This document shows, piece after piece, positions 1-7,213 of a stretch of 19,944 bases of DNA (position 1 is its first letter; each line of letters opens with the position of its first letter). Source of the stretch: DASSBQ01 sp035250505. Its GTDB lineage: Bacteria > Nitrospirota > Nitrospiria > Nitrospirales > Nitrospiraceae. The position numbers and the translations under genes are program-made. The stretch covers positions 1 to 19,944 of the forward strand of contig DATFFC010000109.1 in NCBI GenBank assembly GCA_035250505.1. The letters are read 5' to 3'. The notes beneath the pieces are model-generated. The model ran no database searches and was not told the origin of the DNA. It saw only the letters and a list, made by a program, of their open reading frames with translations.

Positions 1-1211
1 AGACGGAAACCTTGATTCGTGGACTGAAAGCCGTGCAGGCCGAGCTTGATGAAGGACGGTTGCCCTTCACGACACAGGATGAAGACATCCATATGGCCGT
101 CGAACGGCGCCTGACGGAGCTGATCGGCCCGTTGGGCGGAAAGCTGCACACGGGGCGAAGCCGAAACGATCAGGTGGCGCTCGATATTCGATTGTATTTG
201 CGCGACATGCTGGATCGTCTGTCCAAAGGCCTGACGGAGTTTGAGCATGTCTTGCTTGGCCAGGCGCGGGAGCATCTTGACGTGATCATGCCCGGCTATA
301 CCCACCTTCAACGGGCGCAGCCGGTGCTGCTGTCCCATCATTTGCTCGCCTATGTAGAGATGTTTGAACGTGATCGGGGACGCCTACGGGATGCGCGGGC
401 TCGCCTCGATGTCATGCCGCTCGGCTCCGGCGCGCTCGCCGGCACGAACTACGATGTGGACCGCGAGTACACGGCGAAGCTGCTCGGATTCCCTTCGGTG
501 ACTCACAACAGCCTGGACGCCGTGTCCGATCGGGATTTCGTCGTGGAGTCGCTCGCCGCCTTGTCGCTCATCATGATGCATCTGTCGCGCATGAGCGAGG
601 AACTCATTTTATGGGCGTCCCAAGAGTTCGGCTTCGTCGATCTCCCCGACGCCTATTGCACCGGGAGCAGCATGATGCCGCAGAAGAAGAATCCCGACAT
701 CCCGGAACTGGTTCGTGGTAAAACGGGACGGGTCTACGGACATCTCGTGGGGGTGTTGACGGTTTTGAAGGGGTTGCCGCTGAGCTATAACCGCGATCTG
801 CAAGAGGACAAGGAAGCGTTGTTCGATTCGATGGACGCCGGCCTGCAATCCGTCGCAGTGCTCACCGAACTGATGAGGCGGGTCCGGTTCAATCGCGAAG
901 TTCTTGCGCAAGCCGCCTCGGAAGGCGCCATGTTGGCCACGGAGTTGGCCGATTATCTCGTCGCGAAGGGTGTTCCTTTTCGCGAAGCCCATTCCATAGT
1001 GGGCCGAGTTGTGCGATCCTCCATCCAGCGCCGCCGCGGTCTTCAGGATATGTCACTCGATGACCTTCGGGTATTTTCGAAGCGATTCGAGAAAGACGTA
1101 CTCGATTGCCTGACGGTCCGTGCTGCGGTGGAAAAGAAAGCCCAAGTGGGCGGGACGTCGAGGAAACGCGTGGAAGCGCGGATTCGCGACTTGGAAAAGA
1201 CGTTGCCGTGA
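1..1211 (+). CDS. argH: Argininosuccinate lyase, 5' partial
   Basis: ArgH splits argininosuccinate into arginine and fumarate, the last step of arginine synthesis, in the cytoplasm. The reading frame is open from the first bases, so the N-terminus lies outside the window. About 400 residues are visible against roughly 460 usual for the family, so some 60 are missing. A TTG at 12 is in frame but should not be taken as the start. The family pattern is clear: EDIHMAVERRL, then KLHTGRSRNDQVALD near the visible start, the HLQRAQPV segment, and the fumarate-lyase superfamily signature GSSMMPQKKNPDIPE at about 661-705, which carries the catalytic serine loop. The stop codon (TGA at 1209-1211) overlaps the GTG start of the next gene, suggesting translational coupling. 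Identification is secure; only the start is unknown. Confidence 0.97.
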   Translation, partial: TETLIRGLKAVQAELDEGRLPFTTQDEDIHMAVERRLTELIGPLGGKLHTGRSRNDQVALDIRLYLRDMLDRLSKGLTEFEHVLLGQAREHLDVIMPGYTHLQRAQPVLLSHHLLAYVEMFERDRGRLRDARARLDVMPLGSGALAGTNYDVDREYTAKLLGFPSVTHNSLDAVSDRDFVVESLAALSLIMMHLSRMSEELILWASQEFGFVDLPDAYCTGSSMMPQKKNPDIPELVRGKTGRVYGHLVGVLTVLKGLPLSYNRDLQEDKEALFDSMDAGLQSVAVLTELMRRVRFNREVLAQAASEGAMLATELADYLVAKGVPFREAHSIVGRVVRSSIQRRRGLQDMSLDDLRVFSKRFEKDVLDCLTVRAAVEKKAQVGGTSRKRVEARIRDLEKTLP

Positions 1212-1480
1212 ACCGCGCCGTCCTGTTGATCGGATTCACCACGTTGGCATGGTCCGGCTGCGGCGTGATCGGCGCGCCGATGGCGCCGGAGGATGTCGGC
1301 GTCGCTCCGATTATCGACCGGCAGAAAAGGAGCGAGGCGCAAGGGGCACAGCGTACGGTGCAAGAAGCGCCGGCCGGTCCACTCAGCCTTCCGGGCCTGA
1401 GATCCGGGGAGGGATACCCGGTTCAAGAGCAGGAAGAACTGCCTGTTCCGCCGGTCCAATCGGTCGGCACCAGACCCTAA
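1208..1480 (+). CDS. Small LptM-like lipoprotein
   Basis: This encodes a 90-residue protein with a short hydrophobic leader and a probable lipidated cysteine at residue 18 (sequence LAWSGCGVIGAP). A Gly follows the Cys and a proline-rich, charged tail follows that. Small lipoproteins of the LptM/YifL type have a GCGxxGxP core and are commonly encoded next to argH, lysA or dapF; in E. coli LptM helps LptD-LptE maturation in the outer membrane. The core here (GCGVIGAPMAP) and the position between argH and lysA fit that family. The -3 residue is Trp, which is atypical for a lipobox. I chose the GTG at 1208 because it places the signal sequence at the N-terminus and overlaps the argH stop as GTGA; longer in-frame starts inside argH would bury the leader. 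The coding call is fairly secure; the LptM assignment is inferred from motif and context. Confidence 0.7.
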   Translation: MNRAVLLIGFTTLAWSGCGVIGAPMAPEDVGVAPIIDRQKRSEAQGAQRTVQEAPAGPLSLPGLRSGEGYPVQEQEELPVPPVQSVGTRP

Positions 1481-1564
1481 CGAAAGACCGAAGTCACAGA
1501 CGGTAAAGAAAGTGTGCGTCAGCATCCTGCTAAGCGCTCCAACATACTGAAGCCCTATTCGATT

Positions 1565-1577
1565 GAGGAGAGGGGAG
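1565..1577 (+). promoter_or_regulatory. Ribosome binding site of the radical SAM gene
   Basis: The purine-rich run GAGGAGAGGGGAG ends six bases before the ATG at 1584. It decides the start: the in-frame TTG at 1563 lies just before this site and has no Shine-Dalgarno sequence of its own. Confidence 0.75.
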
Positions 1578-1583
1578 AACATT

Positions 1584-3494
1584 ATGGAACTTATTCAGCC
1601 GGCACGACATCCACAGGTCCCGGGCAAGATGCCAAGGCGGCGGCTGTTGCTCCTGGACCCCTATCCCAGAAACAATCGATACCATTTAACCGCGTCCGAA
1701 CGCCGAGCGGTCTGGTTTCCCAAGCTCAGCCTCCCGACCATTGCGGCGTATACGCCGGAGCATTGGCATGTGGATCTGGTGGATGAAGCGGTGGCCGACA
1801 TCAATTTCGATCACGAATGCGACCTCGTCGGCCTCTCGGTGATGACCTGTTACGCTCCTCGGGCGTACGAGATCGCGGCGGAATTCAGGAAACGGGGCAT
1901 CAAGGTCGTGCTGGGCGGAGTCCACCCGACGTACTGTCCCGATGAGGCCCTGCAGCATTGTGACGCGGTCGTCTGCGGAGAGGCGGAGGATTTGTGGCCG
2001 GAAGTGATCTCGGATTTTGAAGCGGGCCGGATGCGGCGTAAGTACGAAATGAAAGCCTTCCCCTCGCTCGAGCATTATCGGAGCCCGCGGGTTGAACTGC
2101 TGAGCCCGGATTCCTACATGACGCGGCAATGCAGCTTTACGACGCGCGGCTGCCACTTCGACTGCGAGTTTTGCAGTGTGTCGCCGTTCAACGGGAAAAC
2201 CACCAGGCGGCGGCCCGTCCAGGAAGTCATCAAGGAGCTGACGGCGGTCAAGCAATGGATCAGGAGCGAGTTGGTCGAGCGGATCTGCAGCGAATCCCTG
2301 TGGCAGGCGTTCAGGACCGGCTTGCGGATCAGGCTCGGCGTGGAAGACGGGACGATCTTCGCCTTTGTCGACGATTTGCACAACAGCAATCGCGCCTACT
2401 GCCGTGAGTTGTGGACCGCGCTCAAGCCGTTGAACATCAAATGGGGATGCCAATCGACGTTGTTTTTGGGCGATGACGAGGAAATGGTCAAGCTTGCATC
2501 GGACAGCGGCTGCGTGTCGGTGTTCGTCGGGATGGAGTCTCTGGATGAAGATTGTCTCGAGGAGACGCATAAACCGTTTAACCGCGTGCAGAAGTTCGCG
2601 CAAGAGATCGACATGTTTCACAAGTACGGCATCATGGTGAACCCGGGCATTGTCTTCGGATTCGACAATGACGATGAAGCGGTCTTTGAGCGCGCGGTCG
2701 AGTTTCTCACGAAATGTCGCGTAGAATTGGCCTATTTCAATGTCCTGACTCCGCTGCCGGGCACGGCCTTGTACGAGCGATACAACAACGCCGGCCGCAT
2801 TTTCGACCGTGATTGGGCCAAGTATGACGGCAAGCACGTGGTGTTTCGTCCGAGCCGGATGACTCCAGAGCAGTTGCAGGAAGGGTTTTACTGGGCCAAC
2901 CATCAGTTTTATTCGCTCCCGTCGATCTGGCATCGCATGGCAGGTACCAAGCAACGATTCGTCGCGCGTCTCGAGATGAACCGTGAGTTCCGGAAGTTGG
3001 TGAAGCGGTCCTGTCCGAAAGGGTCGCTGTCCCCGGTGGCCGACGTGCTCAAGAATCTGCAGGCCAAACTTCCGACGGTTGAAACGAGGCAATTGATCCC
3101 CAACGCGCTGCACGCGATCAAACAGCGATTCGATCAGACGGCGGGTCCGGCGCACGGCTTATGGCTCAACATCAAGGCCAAGCGGCACGATCAGTTCGCC
3201 GCCTTGGTCATCACGTTGGAAGGGACGCTCGATCACTTGACTGCGCAAGAATTGCTCAAGCGGATCAAGGCTGCCGCTGAGCGGGCCAGATTGGATATCA
3301 TCATTAATTTCGAGCATCTCAAACATGCCACGCCGGAGGCGCTGAGCACGCTGCTGGACGGCGGGATGCTGAAAGACGTGCTGCCGTACGCCAAGGTCCG
3401 CTACCAAAAGTTCCGGGCCGCCTTTGCCGACGCCCTGCAAGGGCTTTCCATGAGCGGCAGTGATTTTCTAAGCGAGGATTTCCAAGATGCATGA
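1584..3494 (+). CDS. B12-binding radical SAM protein with STAS-like C-terminus
   Basis: This 636-residue protein has three recognisable parts. Residues about 18-150 look like a cobalamin-binding Rossmann domain of the B12-radical SAM type (LVGLSVMTCY, then VVLGGVHPTYCPDEAL and VVCGEAED); the classical DxHxxG cobalamin-ligand motif is absent, as is usual in this class. Residues about 180-400 are a radical SAM barrel with the 4Fe-4S cysteines C190, C194 and C197 (RGCHFDCEFCSV) and a later PLPGTALY segment. About 35 extra residues (roughly 222-256) lie between the cysteine motif and the FAFVDDLHNSN strand compared with the relatives I recall. Residues about 525-620 resemble a STAS/anti-sigma-antagonist fold (ALVITLEGTLDHLTAQELL). 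The substrate is unknown; relatives methylate or rearrange lipids, tetrapyrroles or natural products. The gene overlaps lysA by eight bases, so it is probably cotranscribed. The general class is secure; the STAS call is moderate. Confidence 0.88.
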   Translation: MELIQPARHPQVPGKMPRRRLLLLDPYPRNNRYHLTASERRAVWFPKLSLPTIAAYTPEHWHVDLVDEAVADINFDHECDLVGLSVMTCYAPRAYEIAAEFRKRGIKVVLGGVHPTYCPDEALQHCDAVVCGEAEDLWPEVISDFEAGRMRRKYEMKAFPSLEHYRSPRVELLSPDSYMTRQCSFTTRGCHFDCEFCSVSPFNGKTTRRRPVQEVIKELTAVKQWIRSELVERICSESLWQAFRTGLRIRLGVEDGTIFAFVDDLHNSNRAYCRELWTALKPLNIKWGCQSTLFLGDDEEMVKLASDSGCVSVFVGMESLDEDCLEETHKPFNRVQKFAQEIDMFHKYGIMVNPGIVFGFDNDDEAVFERAVEFLTKCRVELAYFNVLTPLPGTALYERYNNAGRIFDRDWAKYDGKHVVFRPSRMTPEQLQEGFYWANHQFYSLPSIWHRMAGTKQRFVARLEMNREFRKLVKRSCPKGSLSPVADVLKNLQAKLPTVETRQLIPNALHAIKQRFDQTAGPAHGLWLNIKAKRHDQFAALVITLEGTLDHLTAQELLKRIKAAAERARLDIIINFEHLKHATPEALSTLLDGGMLKDVLPYAKVRYQKFRAAFADALQGLSMSGSDFLSEDFQDA

Positions 3495-4749
3495 TTTTCA
3501 GTACCGGCAGGGCGAGCTCTATTGCGAAAACGTGCCGTTGGCCCGGATCGCCAAAGAAGTCGGGACACCCTGCTACGTCTATAGCCACAATACGTTGGTG
3601 CGGCATCTCCGCGCGTATGACGGCGCCTTCCAGAGCATTCCGCACATCCTGGCCTTTGCCATGAAAGCCAATTCGAATCTGGCGATCCTGCGGCTCATGG
3701 CGAAAGAAGGCAGCGGCGTCGATATCGTGTCGGGCGGGGAATTGTACCGGGCTCTCAGAGCTGGCGTGCCGGCCTCGAAAATTGTGTTTGCCGGCGTGGG
3801 GAAGAATGCCGAGGAGATCCGCGACGCGTTGAAGGCGGATATTCTCATGTTCAATGTCGAGTCGTCCGAGGAAGTGCAGGCCATCAATGAGGTGGCAGCC
3901 TCAATGGGCACGAAGGCCCGCGTGGCGCTTCGAATCAACCCCGATATCGATCCCAAGACCCATCCCTATATTTCGACCGGCTTGAAAAAGAGCAAATTCG
4001 GGATCGGCGCCGACCGGGCTCTGGAGGAGTTCCGGACTGCATCCGCCCTTTCGCACATTGAGGTGGTGGGCGTGCACAAGCACATCGGATCCCAATTGAC
4101 CGATGTCACGCCTTTCGTGGAGGCGTTGAAAAAGATATTGGGGCTGGTTCAAACCCTGAAGTCGCAAGGCATCGATATCCGCTACATCAATATCGGCGGA
4201 GGACTCGGGATCACCTATTCGGACGAGACGCCGCCTCAACCGAAAGACCTGGCCGATGCCATTTCGCCTTTGGTGCGCGATCTGAAGTGCGTGCTGATTA
4301 TGGAGCCGGGTCGTGTCATCGTCGGCAATGCCGGCGTCCTCATGACCAAGGTGTTGTACACCAAAGAAGGAGAGGCGAAACGCTTTCTCATCGTCGATGC
4401 GGCGATGAACGACCTCATCAGACCCAGCTTGTATGGGGCGTACCATGAGATACGCCCGCTGCATGAAAGAACCAACCATGCCTCGAAGAGCATGGTCGAT
4501 GTGGTCGGCCCGGTCTGCGAGTCGGGCGATTTCCTGGCAAAGGATCGGATGATGCCCCAGGTGAGACCCGGCGAAATACTGGCGGTCATGAGCGCCGGCG
4601 CCTATGGATTTGTCATGGCGTCCAATTACAATTCGCGGCCTCGGGTGCCGGAGGTGTTGGTGAAAGAGGGGGAACTGCACGTGATCCGAGCGCGGGAGTC
4701 GTATGATGACCTCGTGAGAGGCGAGCACATCCCCTCGTTCTTATCCTGA
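3487..4749 (+). CDS. lysA: Diaminopimelate decarboxylase
   Basis: LysA is a PLP enzyme that decarboxylates meso-diaminopimelate to L-lysine, the final step of lysine synthesis. The 420-residue length is normal. Visible features are the PLP-binding lysine K60 in FAMKANSNLAIL, the HIGSQ segment, the phosphate-binding glycine loop NIGGGLGI, EPGRVIVGNAG, and the CESGDFLAKDR motif that contributes the active-site cysteine and glutamate from the partner subunit. The C-terminal GAYGFVMASNYNSRPRVPE is also typical. The start at 3487 has a GAGGA ribosome site at 3474-3478 and lies inside the end of the upstream radical SAM gene, so the two are probably coupled. dapA and dapB follow on the same strand. 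Confidence 0.97.
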   Translation: MHDFQYRQGELYCENVPLARIAKEVGTPCYVYSHNTLVRHLRAYDGAFQSIPHILAFAMKANSNLAILRLMAKEGSGVDIVSGGELYRALRAGVPASKIVFAGVGKNAEEIRDALKADILMFNVESSEEVQAINEVAASMGTKARVALRINPDIDPKTHPYISTGLKKSKFGIGADRALEEFRTASALSHIEVVGVHKHIGSQLTDVTPFVEALKKILGLVQTLKSQGIDIRYINIGGGLGITYSDETPPQPKDLADAISPLVRDLKCVLIMEPGRVIVGNAGVLMTKVLYTKEGEAKRFLIVDAAMNDLIRPSLYGAYHEIRPLHERTNHASKSMVDVVGPVCESGDFLAKDRMMPQVRPGEILAVMSAGAYGFVMASNYNSRPRVPEVLVKEGELHVIRARESYDDLVRGEHIPSFLS

Positions 4750-4776
4750 GTCACAAAGGCCGACGGAGGAGTAGGC

Positions 4777-5649
4777 ATGTTTAGCGGATCATTGGTCGCG
4801 ATCGTCACGCCATTTCGAAAAGGGAAAGTCGATGAAAAGGCACTCGGTGACTTGATCGAGTGGCAAATAGCCGCCGGCACCCATGGCATTGTCCCGTGCG
4901 GCACAACCGGCGAATCGGCCACCCTCTCGCATGCCGAACATGAGCGGGTCGTGGCCTTTACCGTCGAGGTGGTGAGGCGGCGGGTCCCGGTGATTGCCGG
5001 AGCCGGCTCGAACAGCACGGACGAAGCGATCGCTTTGACCAAACATGCGAAGCAGGCAGGCGCCGACGGCGCGTTGCTGATCACGCCATACTATAACAAA
5101 CCGACCCAAGAAGGGTTGTTCCGGCATTATAAAGCCGTTGCCGAGACGGTCGATTTGCCGCTGGTGTTGTACAACATTCCCGGCCGGACTGGGGTCAACA
5201 TGCTGCCCCCGACCATTGCCCGCCTAGTAAGTTGCCGAACCATCGTGGCAGTGAAAGAGGGCAGCGGCTCCGTCCAACAGGCATCCGAGATCATCCAGGC
5301 TTGCGGCGACCGATTGAGTGTCCTCGCGGGCGATGACGTCTTGACCCTGCCGATCCTGGCGCTCGGAGGCAAGGGCGTCGTCACCGTCACAGCCAATATT
5401 GCGCCGGCCGACATGGCCCGACTGGTCGATTCATTCTTGGCCGGACGGGTCGAAGAAGCCCGGCGGTTGCATTATAGGCTGGCGCCATTGTTCGCGGCCC
5501 TCTTCTATGAGACCAATCCGATACCGGTTAAAGAAGCGTTGAGCATGATGGGCAAGATCGACGGGGAATTGCGGTTGCCCTTGTGCGCGATGGGGCCGGA
5601 TACCAGGCAGAAACTGGCCGGGGTACTGAAAGATCACCGACTCATCTAG
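4777..5649 (+). CDS. dapA: 4-hydroxy-tetrahydrodipicolinate synthase
   Basis: DapA condenses pyruvate with aspartate semialdehyde to give 4-hydroxy-tetrahydrodipicolinate, the first committed step toward diaminopimelate and lysine. The protein has 290 residues, the usual length. Key residues are in place: the GTTGES substrate loop (T43, T44), Y106 in TPYYNKPTQ, the catalytic Y132 and carboxylate-binding R137 in LYNIPGRTG, and the Schiff-base lysine K160 in VAVKEGSGS. The ATG at 4777 is preceded by a strong CGGAGGAG site (4763-4771). It lies 27 bases after lysA and 34 before dapB. I did not assess whether the enzyme is lysine-inhibited. Confidence 0.97.
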   Translation: MFSGSLVAIVTPFRKGKVDEKALGDLIEWQIAAGTHGIVPCGTTGESATLSHAEHERVVAFTVEVVRRRVPVIAGAGSNSTDEAIALTKHAKQAGADGALLITPYYNKPTQEGLFRHYKAVAETVDLPLVLYNIPGRTGVNMLPPTIARLVSCRTIVAVKEGSGSVQQASEIIQACGDRLSVLAGDDVLTLPILALGGKGVVTVTANIAPADMARLVDSFLAGRVEEARRLHYRLAPLFAALFYETNPIPVKEALSMMGKIDGELRLPLCAMGPDTRQKLAGVLKDHRLI

Positions 5650-5683
5650 GCGGATCCCTCGCGCAGCGCCAAGACCAAATCCA

Positions 5684-6487
5684 ATGACCAAGGTAATTAT
5701 CGCCGGCGCAGCAGGACGAATGGGCTGTCGCCTGATCTCGCTGGTTAAGATCTCGGATGCCCTCACCTTGGCCGGCGCGGTCGAAAGTAAGGGCCATCAG
5801 ACGATCGGCCAGGATGCAGGCGAGGTTGCAGGCTGCGGCAGGACCGGAATCAAGATCGGCGACGATCTCTCGGCGCTCTTGGAAGAAGGCGAGGTTGTGG
5901 TGGACTTTTCCGTGCCCGCCGCCACGCTGGGACATGCCAGGGCCGTGGCTCAACGCCGTCGCGCAATGGTGATTGGAACGACCGGATTTGCTCCAACGGA
6001 ACACGAAGAACTGAAGATTCTATCGACTCAGATGCCCTGCGTGTGTTCGCCCAACATGAGTGTCGGAGTGAACGTCATTTACAAGGTGATTGCCGAAATG
6101 GCGAAGACCTTGGGCGAGGACTACGATATCGAGGTAATCGAGGCGCACCATCGGCTCAAGAAGGATGCGCCCAGTGGAACGGCCCTCAAGTTGGCCGAGA
6201 TTCTCGCGAAGGCAATGGATCGTGACTTGGACCGGGTGGGAGTGTACAGCCGCAAAGGATTGATCGGGGAGCGGACGCGGAAGGAAATCGGCATTCAGAC
6301 CATCCGGGCCGGCGACATTGTCGGCGACCATACGGTTTTGTTCGGAACGGCAGGGGAGAGGATTGAGGTCACGCATCGCGCTCACAATCGCGATACGTTT
6401 GCGAGCGGCGCCCTTCGCGCGGCGCGCTGGGTGGTGAAACAACCGCCGGGTCTGTATGATATGCGGAATGTTCTGGGGCTTCGCTAG
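5684..6487 (+). CDS. dapB: 4-hydroxy-tetrahydrodipicolinate reductase
   Basis: DapB reduces hydroxy-tetrahydrodipicolinate with NAD(P)H to tetrahydrodipicolinate, the branch point that DapL uses directly. The 267-residue protein has the N-terminal dinucleotide motif GAAGRMG (residues 8-14), the GTTGF loop, and the family signature EAHHRLKKDAPSGTAL. That signature includes the catalytic HH pair, the lysine and the substrate-binding SGT. The start at 5684 has no strong Shine-Dalgarno sequence, so translation may depend partly on ribosomes arriving from dapA, 34 bases upstream. It appears to be the last gene of the argH-lysA-dapA-dapB run. I see no clear intrinsic terminator after it, only weak five-base-pair stems at 6487-6501 and 6515-6528 without a T-run. 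Confidence 0.97.
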   Translation: MTKVIIAGAAGRMGCRLISLVKISDALTLAGAVESKGHQTIGQDAGEVAGCGRTGIKIGDDLSALLEEGEVVVDFSVPAATLGHARAVAQRRRAMVIGTTGFAPTEHEELKILSTQMPCVCSPNMSVGVNVIYKVIAEMAKTLGEDYDIEVIEAHHRLKKDAPSGTALKLAEILAKAMDRDLDRVGVYSRKGLIGERTRKEIGIQTIRAGDIVGDHTVLFGTAGERIEVTHRAHNRDTFASGALRAARWVVKQPPGLYDMRNVLGLR

Positions 6488-6583
6488 TGAGACTGACTCA
6501 CCGGACGTAGAGACACCACCGCTGTGGTCAGCCGGGCAGACCTTGTCAGGTGGCGGGCGATCCCGGTTTTGTCAGAGAAACGG

Positions 6584-6736
6584 TCAGTGACGGGATGTAA
6601 TAGGCCTCGGCTCAGCATCGGCGACTTTGCGACGACCACAGTTCAGACAGGCTAAAACAGTGATCGCGAGACCCGCATCCAAATCGACTGCCCGCTCCGG
6701 CAACATCGTGCCGCGGCATTTATCACATGTATGCAT
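6584..6736 (-). CDS. Small zinc-ribbon protein, hypothetical
   Basis: The reading frame encodes about 50 residues with two cysteine pairs, C4-x2-C7 (TCDKCRGTM) and C30-x2-C33 (CLNCGRRK), spaced like a zinc ribbon. The frame stays open for 20 more residues upstream, to an ATG at 6796, but those residues are not ribbon-like and no good ribosome site precedes either start. I prefer the ATG at 6734-6736, one residue or so before the first cysteine region. A possible extended -10 (TGTTATAGA on the minus strand) lies about eight bases before this ATG, so the message could be leaderless. Short proteins of the form M-x-T-C-x-x-C-x-G-x-M with a later CxNCG are, as I recall, common in Nitrospira genomes, but no function is known to me. 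It converges on dapB. It could be a chance open frame; the paired CxxC spacing argues against that. Confidence 0.55.
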   Translation of the reverse strand: MHTCDKCRGTMLPERAVDLDAGLAITVLACLNCGRRKVADAEPRPITSRH

Positions 6737-6741
6737 ACATG
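6726..6741. repeat. 16-base perfect palindrome
   Basis: CATGTATGCATACATG reads identically on both strands. It spans the proposed start codon of the minus-strand zinc-ribbon gene, so it could be an operator or a hairpin over the start. By chance about 0.3 such sites would be expected in a window of this size, so its presence alone proves little. Confidence 0.6.
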
Positions 6742-6894
6742 ACTCTATAACATTGCGGTGTAGGGCGTACCATCCACCTGAAGTACCTTGAGTCATGGTT
6801 AAAGGTCCTGCAGACTAGAAAAGGACTGGGCCGTTCGGGTGAGCTACATGGCCATTCGGCCTTGCCGGCACCCCGTAAGTGTACCGGGATTGTG

Positions 6895-6922
6895 TTGACC
6901 GGCCCTCTAAGCCCTGTATAGG
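6895..6922 (+). promoter_or_regulatory. Sigma70-type promoter for the YHS-like gene
   Basis: A -35 TTGACC (6895-6900) and -10 TATAGG (6917-6922) are separated by 16 bases. Transcription would begin near 6929, about 20 bases before the ATG at 6950, leaving room for the purine-rich GAGAAGAAG leader. Confidence 0.55.
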
Positions 6923-6949
6923 TTGGGGAGAAGAAGTCGAGAGACCACA

Positions 6950-7210
6950 ATGTATAGGATCATTCTCATTCTGGTCCTGCTCACGCTCCTCTACTTCCTG
7001 CTGCGCAGCGCCATTCGCGAACTGCGGGAACGTGCAATGAGAGGAGACCCAAATCGACAATTGTCGGATAAGCACCAAATGATTCAGGACCCCAATTGCC
7101 GAGTGTTTGTTCCGAAAGGAGCGGCCGTACAGCATCAGATCGGCGGGCAAATCTATTTCTTCTGCAGTCGGGATTGTGCGATGGCTTTCCAGAAACAGCT
7201 CTCGGTGTAG
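6950..7210 (+). CDS. Membrane-anchored YHS-like small protein
   Basis: The 86-residue protein starts with a single hydrophobic segment (about residues 3-19, MYRIILILVLLTLLYFLL), followed by positively charged residues typical of an inward-facing anchor. The soluble part has the pattern DPNCRVFVPKGAAV followed by GGQIYFFCSRDCAMAF. This resembles a YHS domain or the short PP0621-like proteins: a DPxCxxxV lead, then a CxxxC pair (C72, C76). YHS domains occur in metal-handling proteins, so a metal-linked role is possible but not shown. I chose the ATG at 6950 because it puts the membrane segment at the N-terminus; an in-frame TTG at 6923 would add nine polar residues and lies within the promoter's predicted start region. 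The gene ends three bases before the converging lipoprotein gene. Confidence 0.75.
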   Translation: MYRIILILVLLTLLYFLLRSAIRELRERAMRGDPNRQLSDKHQMIQDPNCRVFVPKGAAVQHQIGGQIYFFCSRDCAMAFQKQLSV

Positions 7211-7213
7211 CGA

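Larger units (their letters stand above)
6488..6949. other. Intergenic region around the small zinc-ribbon gene
   Basis: This 462-base stretch separates dapB from the YHS-like gene. Apart from the small minus-strand gene at 6584-6736, I see no convincing coding sequence. It holds the weak hairpins after dapB, the 16-base palindrome at 6726-6741, an imperfect dyad (CCCGTA / TACCGGG, four-base loop) at 6872-6888, and the promoter at 6895-6922. No RNA gene was recognised. Confidence 0.5.

Noticed and set aside
1686..3155. Long open frame on the minus strand opposite the radical SAM gene
   Set aside because: Its translation is arginine- and histidine-rich with no family pattern, while the plus-strand frame carries clear radical SAM motifs. 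It is a GC-driven shadow.
3901..4728. Long minus-strand open frame opposite lysA
   Set aside because: It lies entirely under well-supported lysA coding sequence and its composition is that of a shadow frame.
6487..6528. Two small hairpins after dapB (GTGAG/CTCAC and ACCAC/GTGGT) as a terminator
   Set aside because: Both stems have five base pairs and neither is followed by a run of T.
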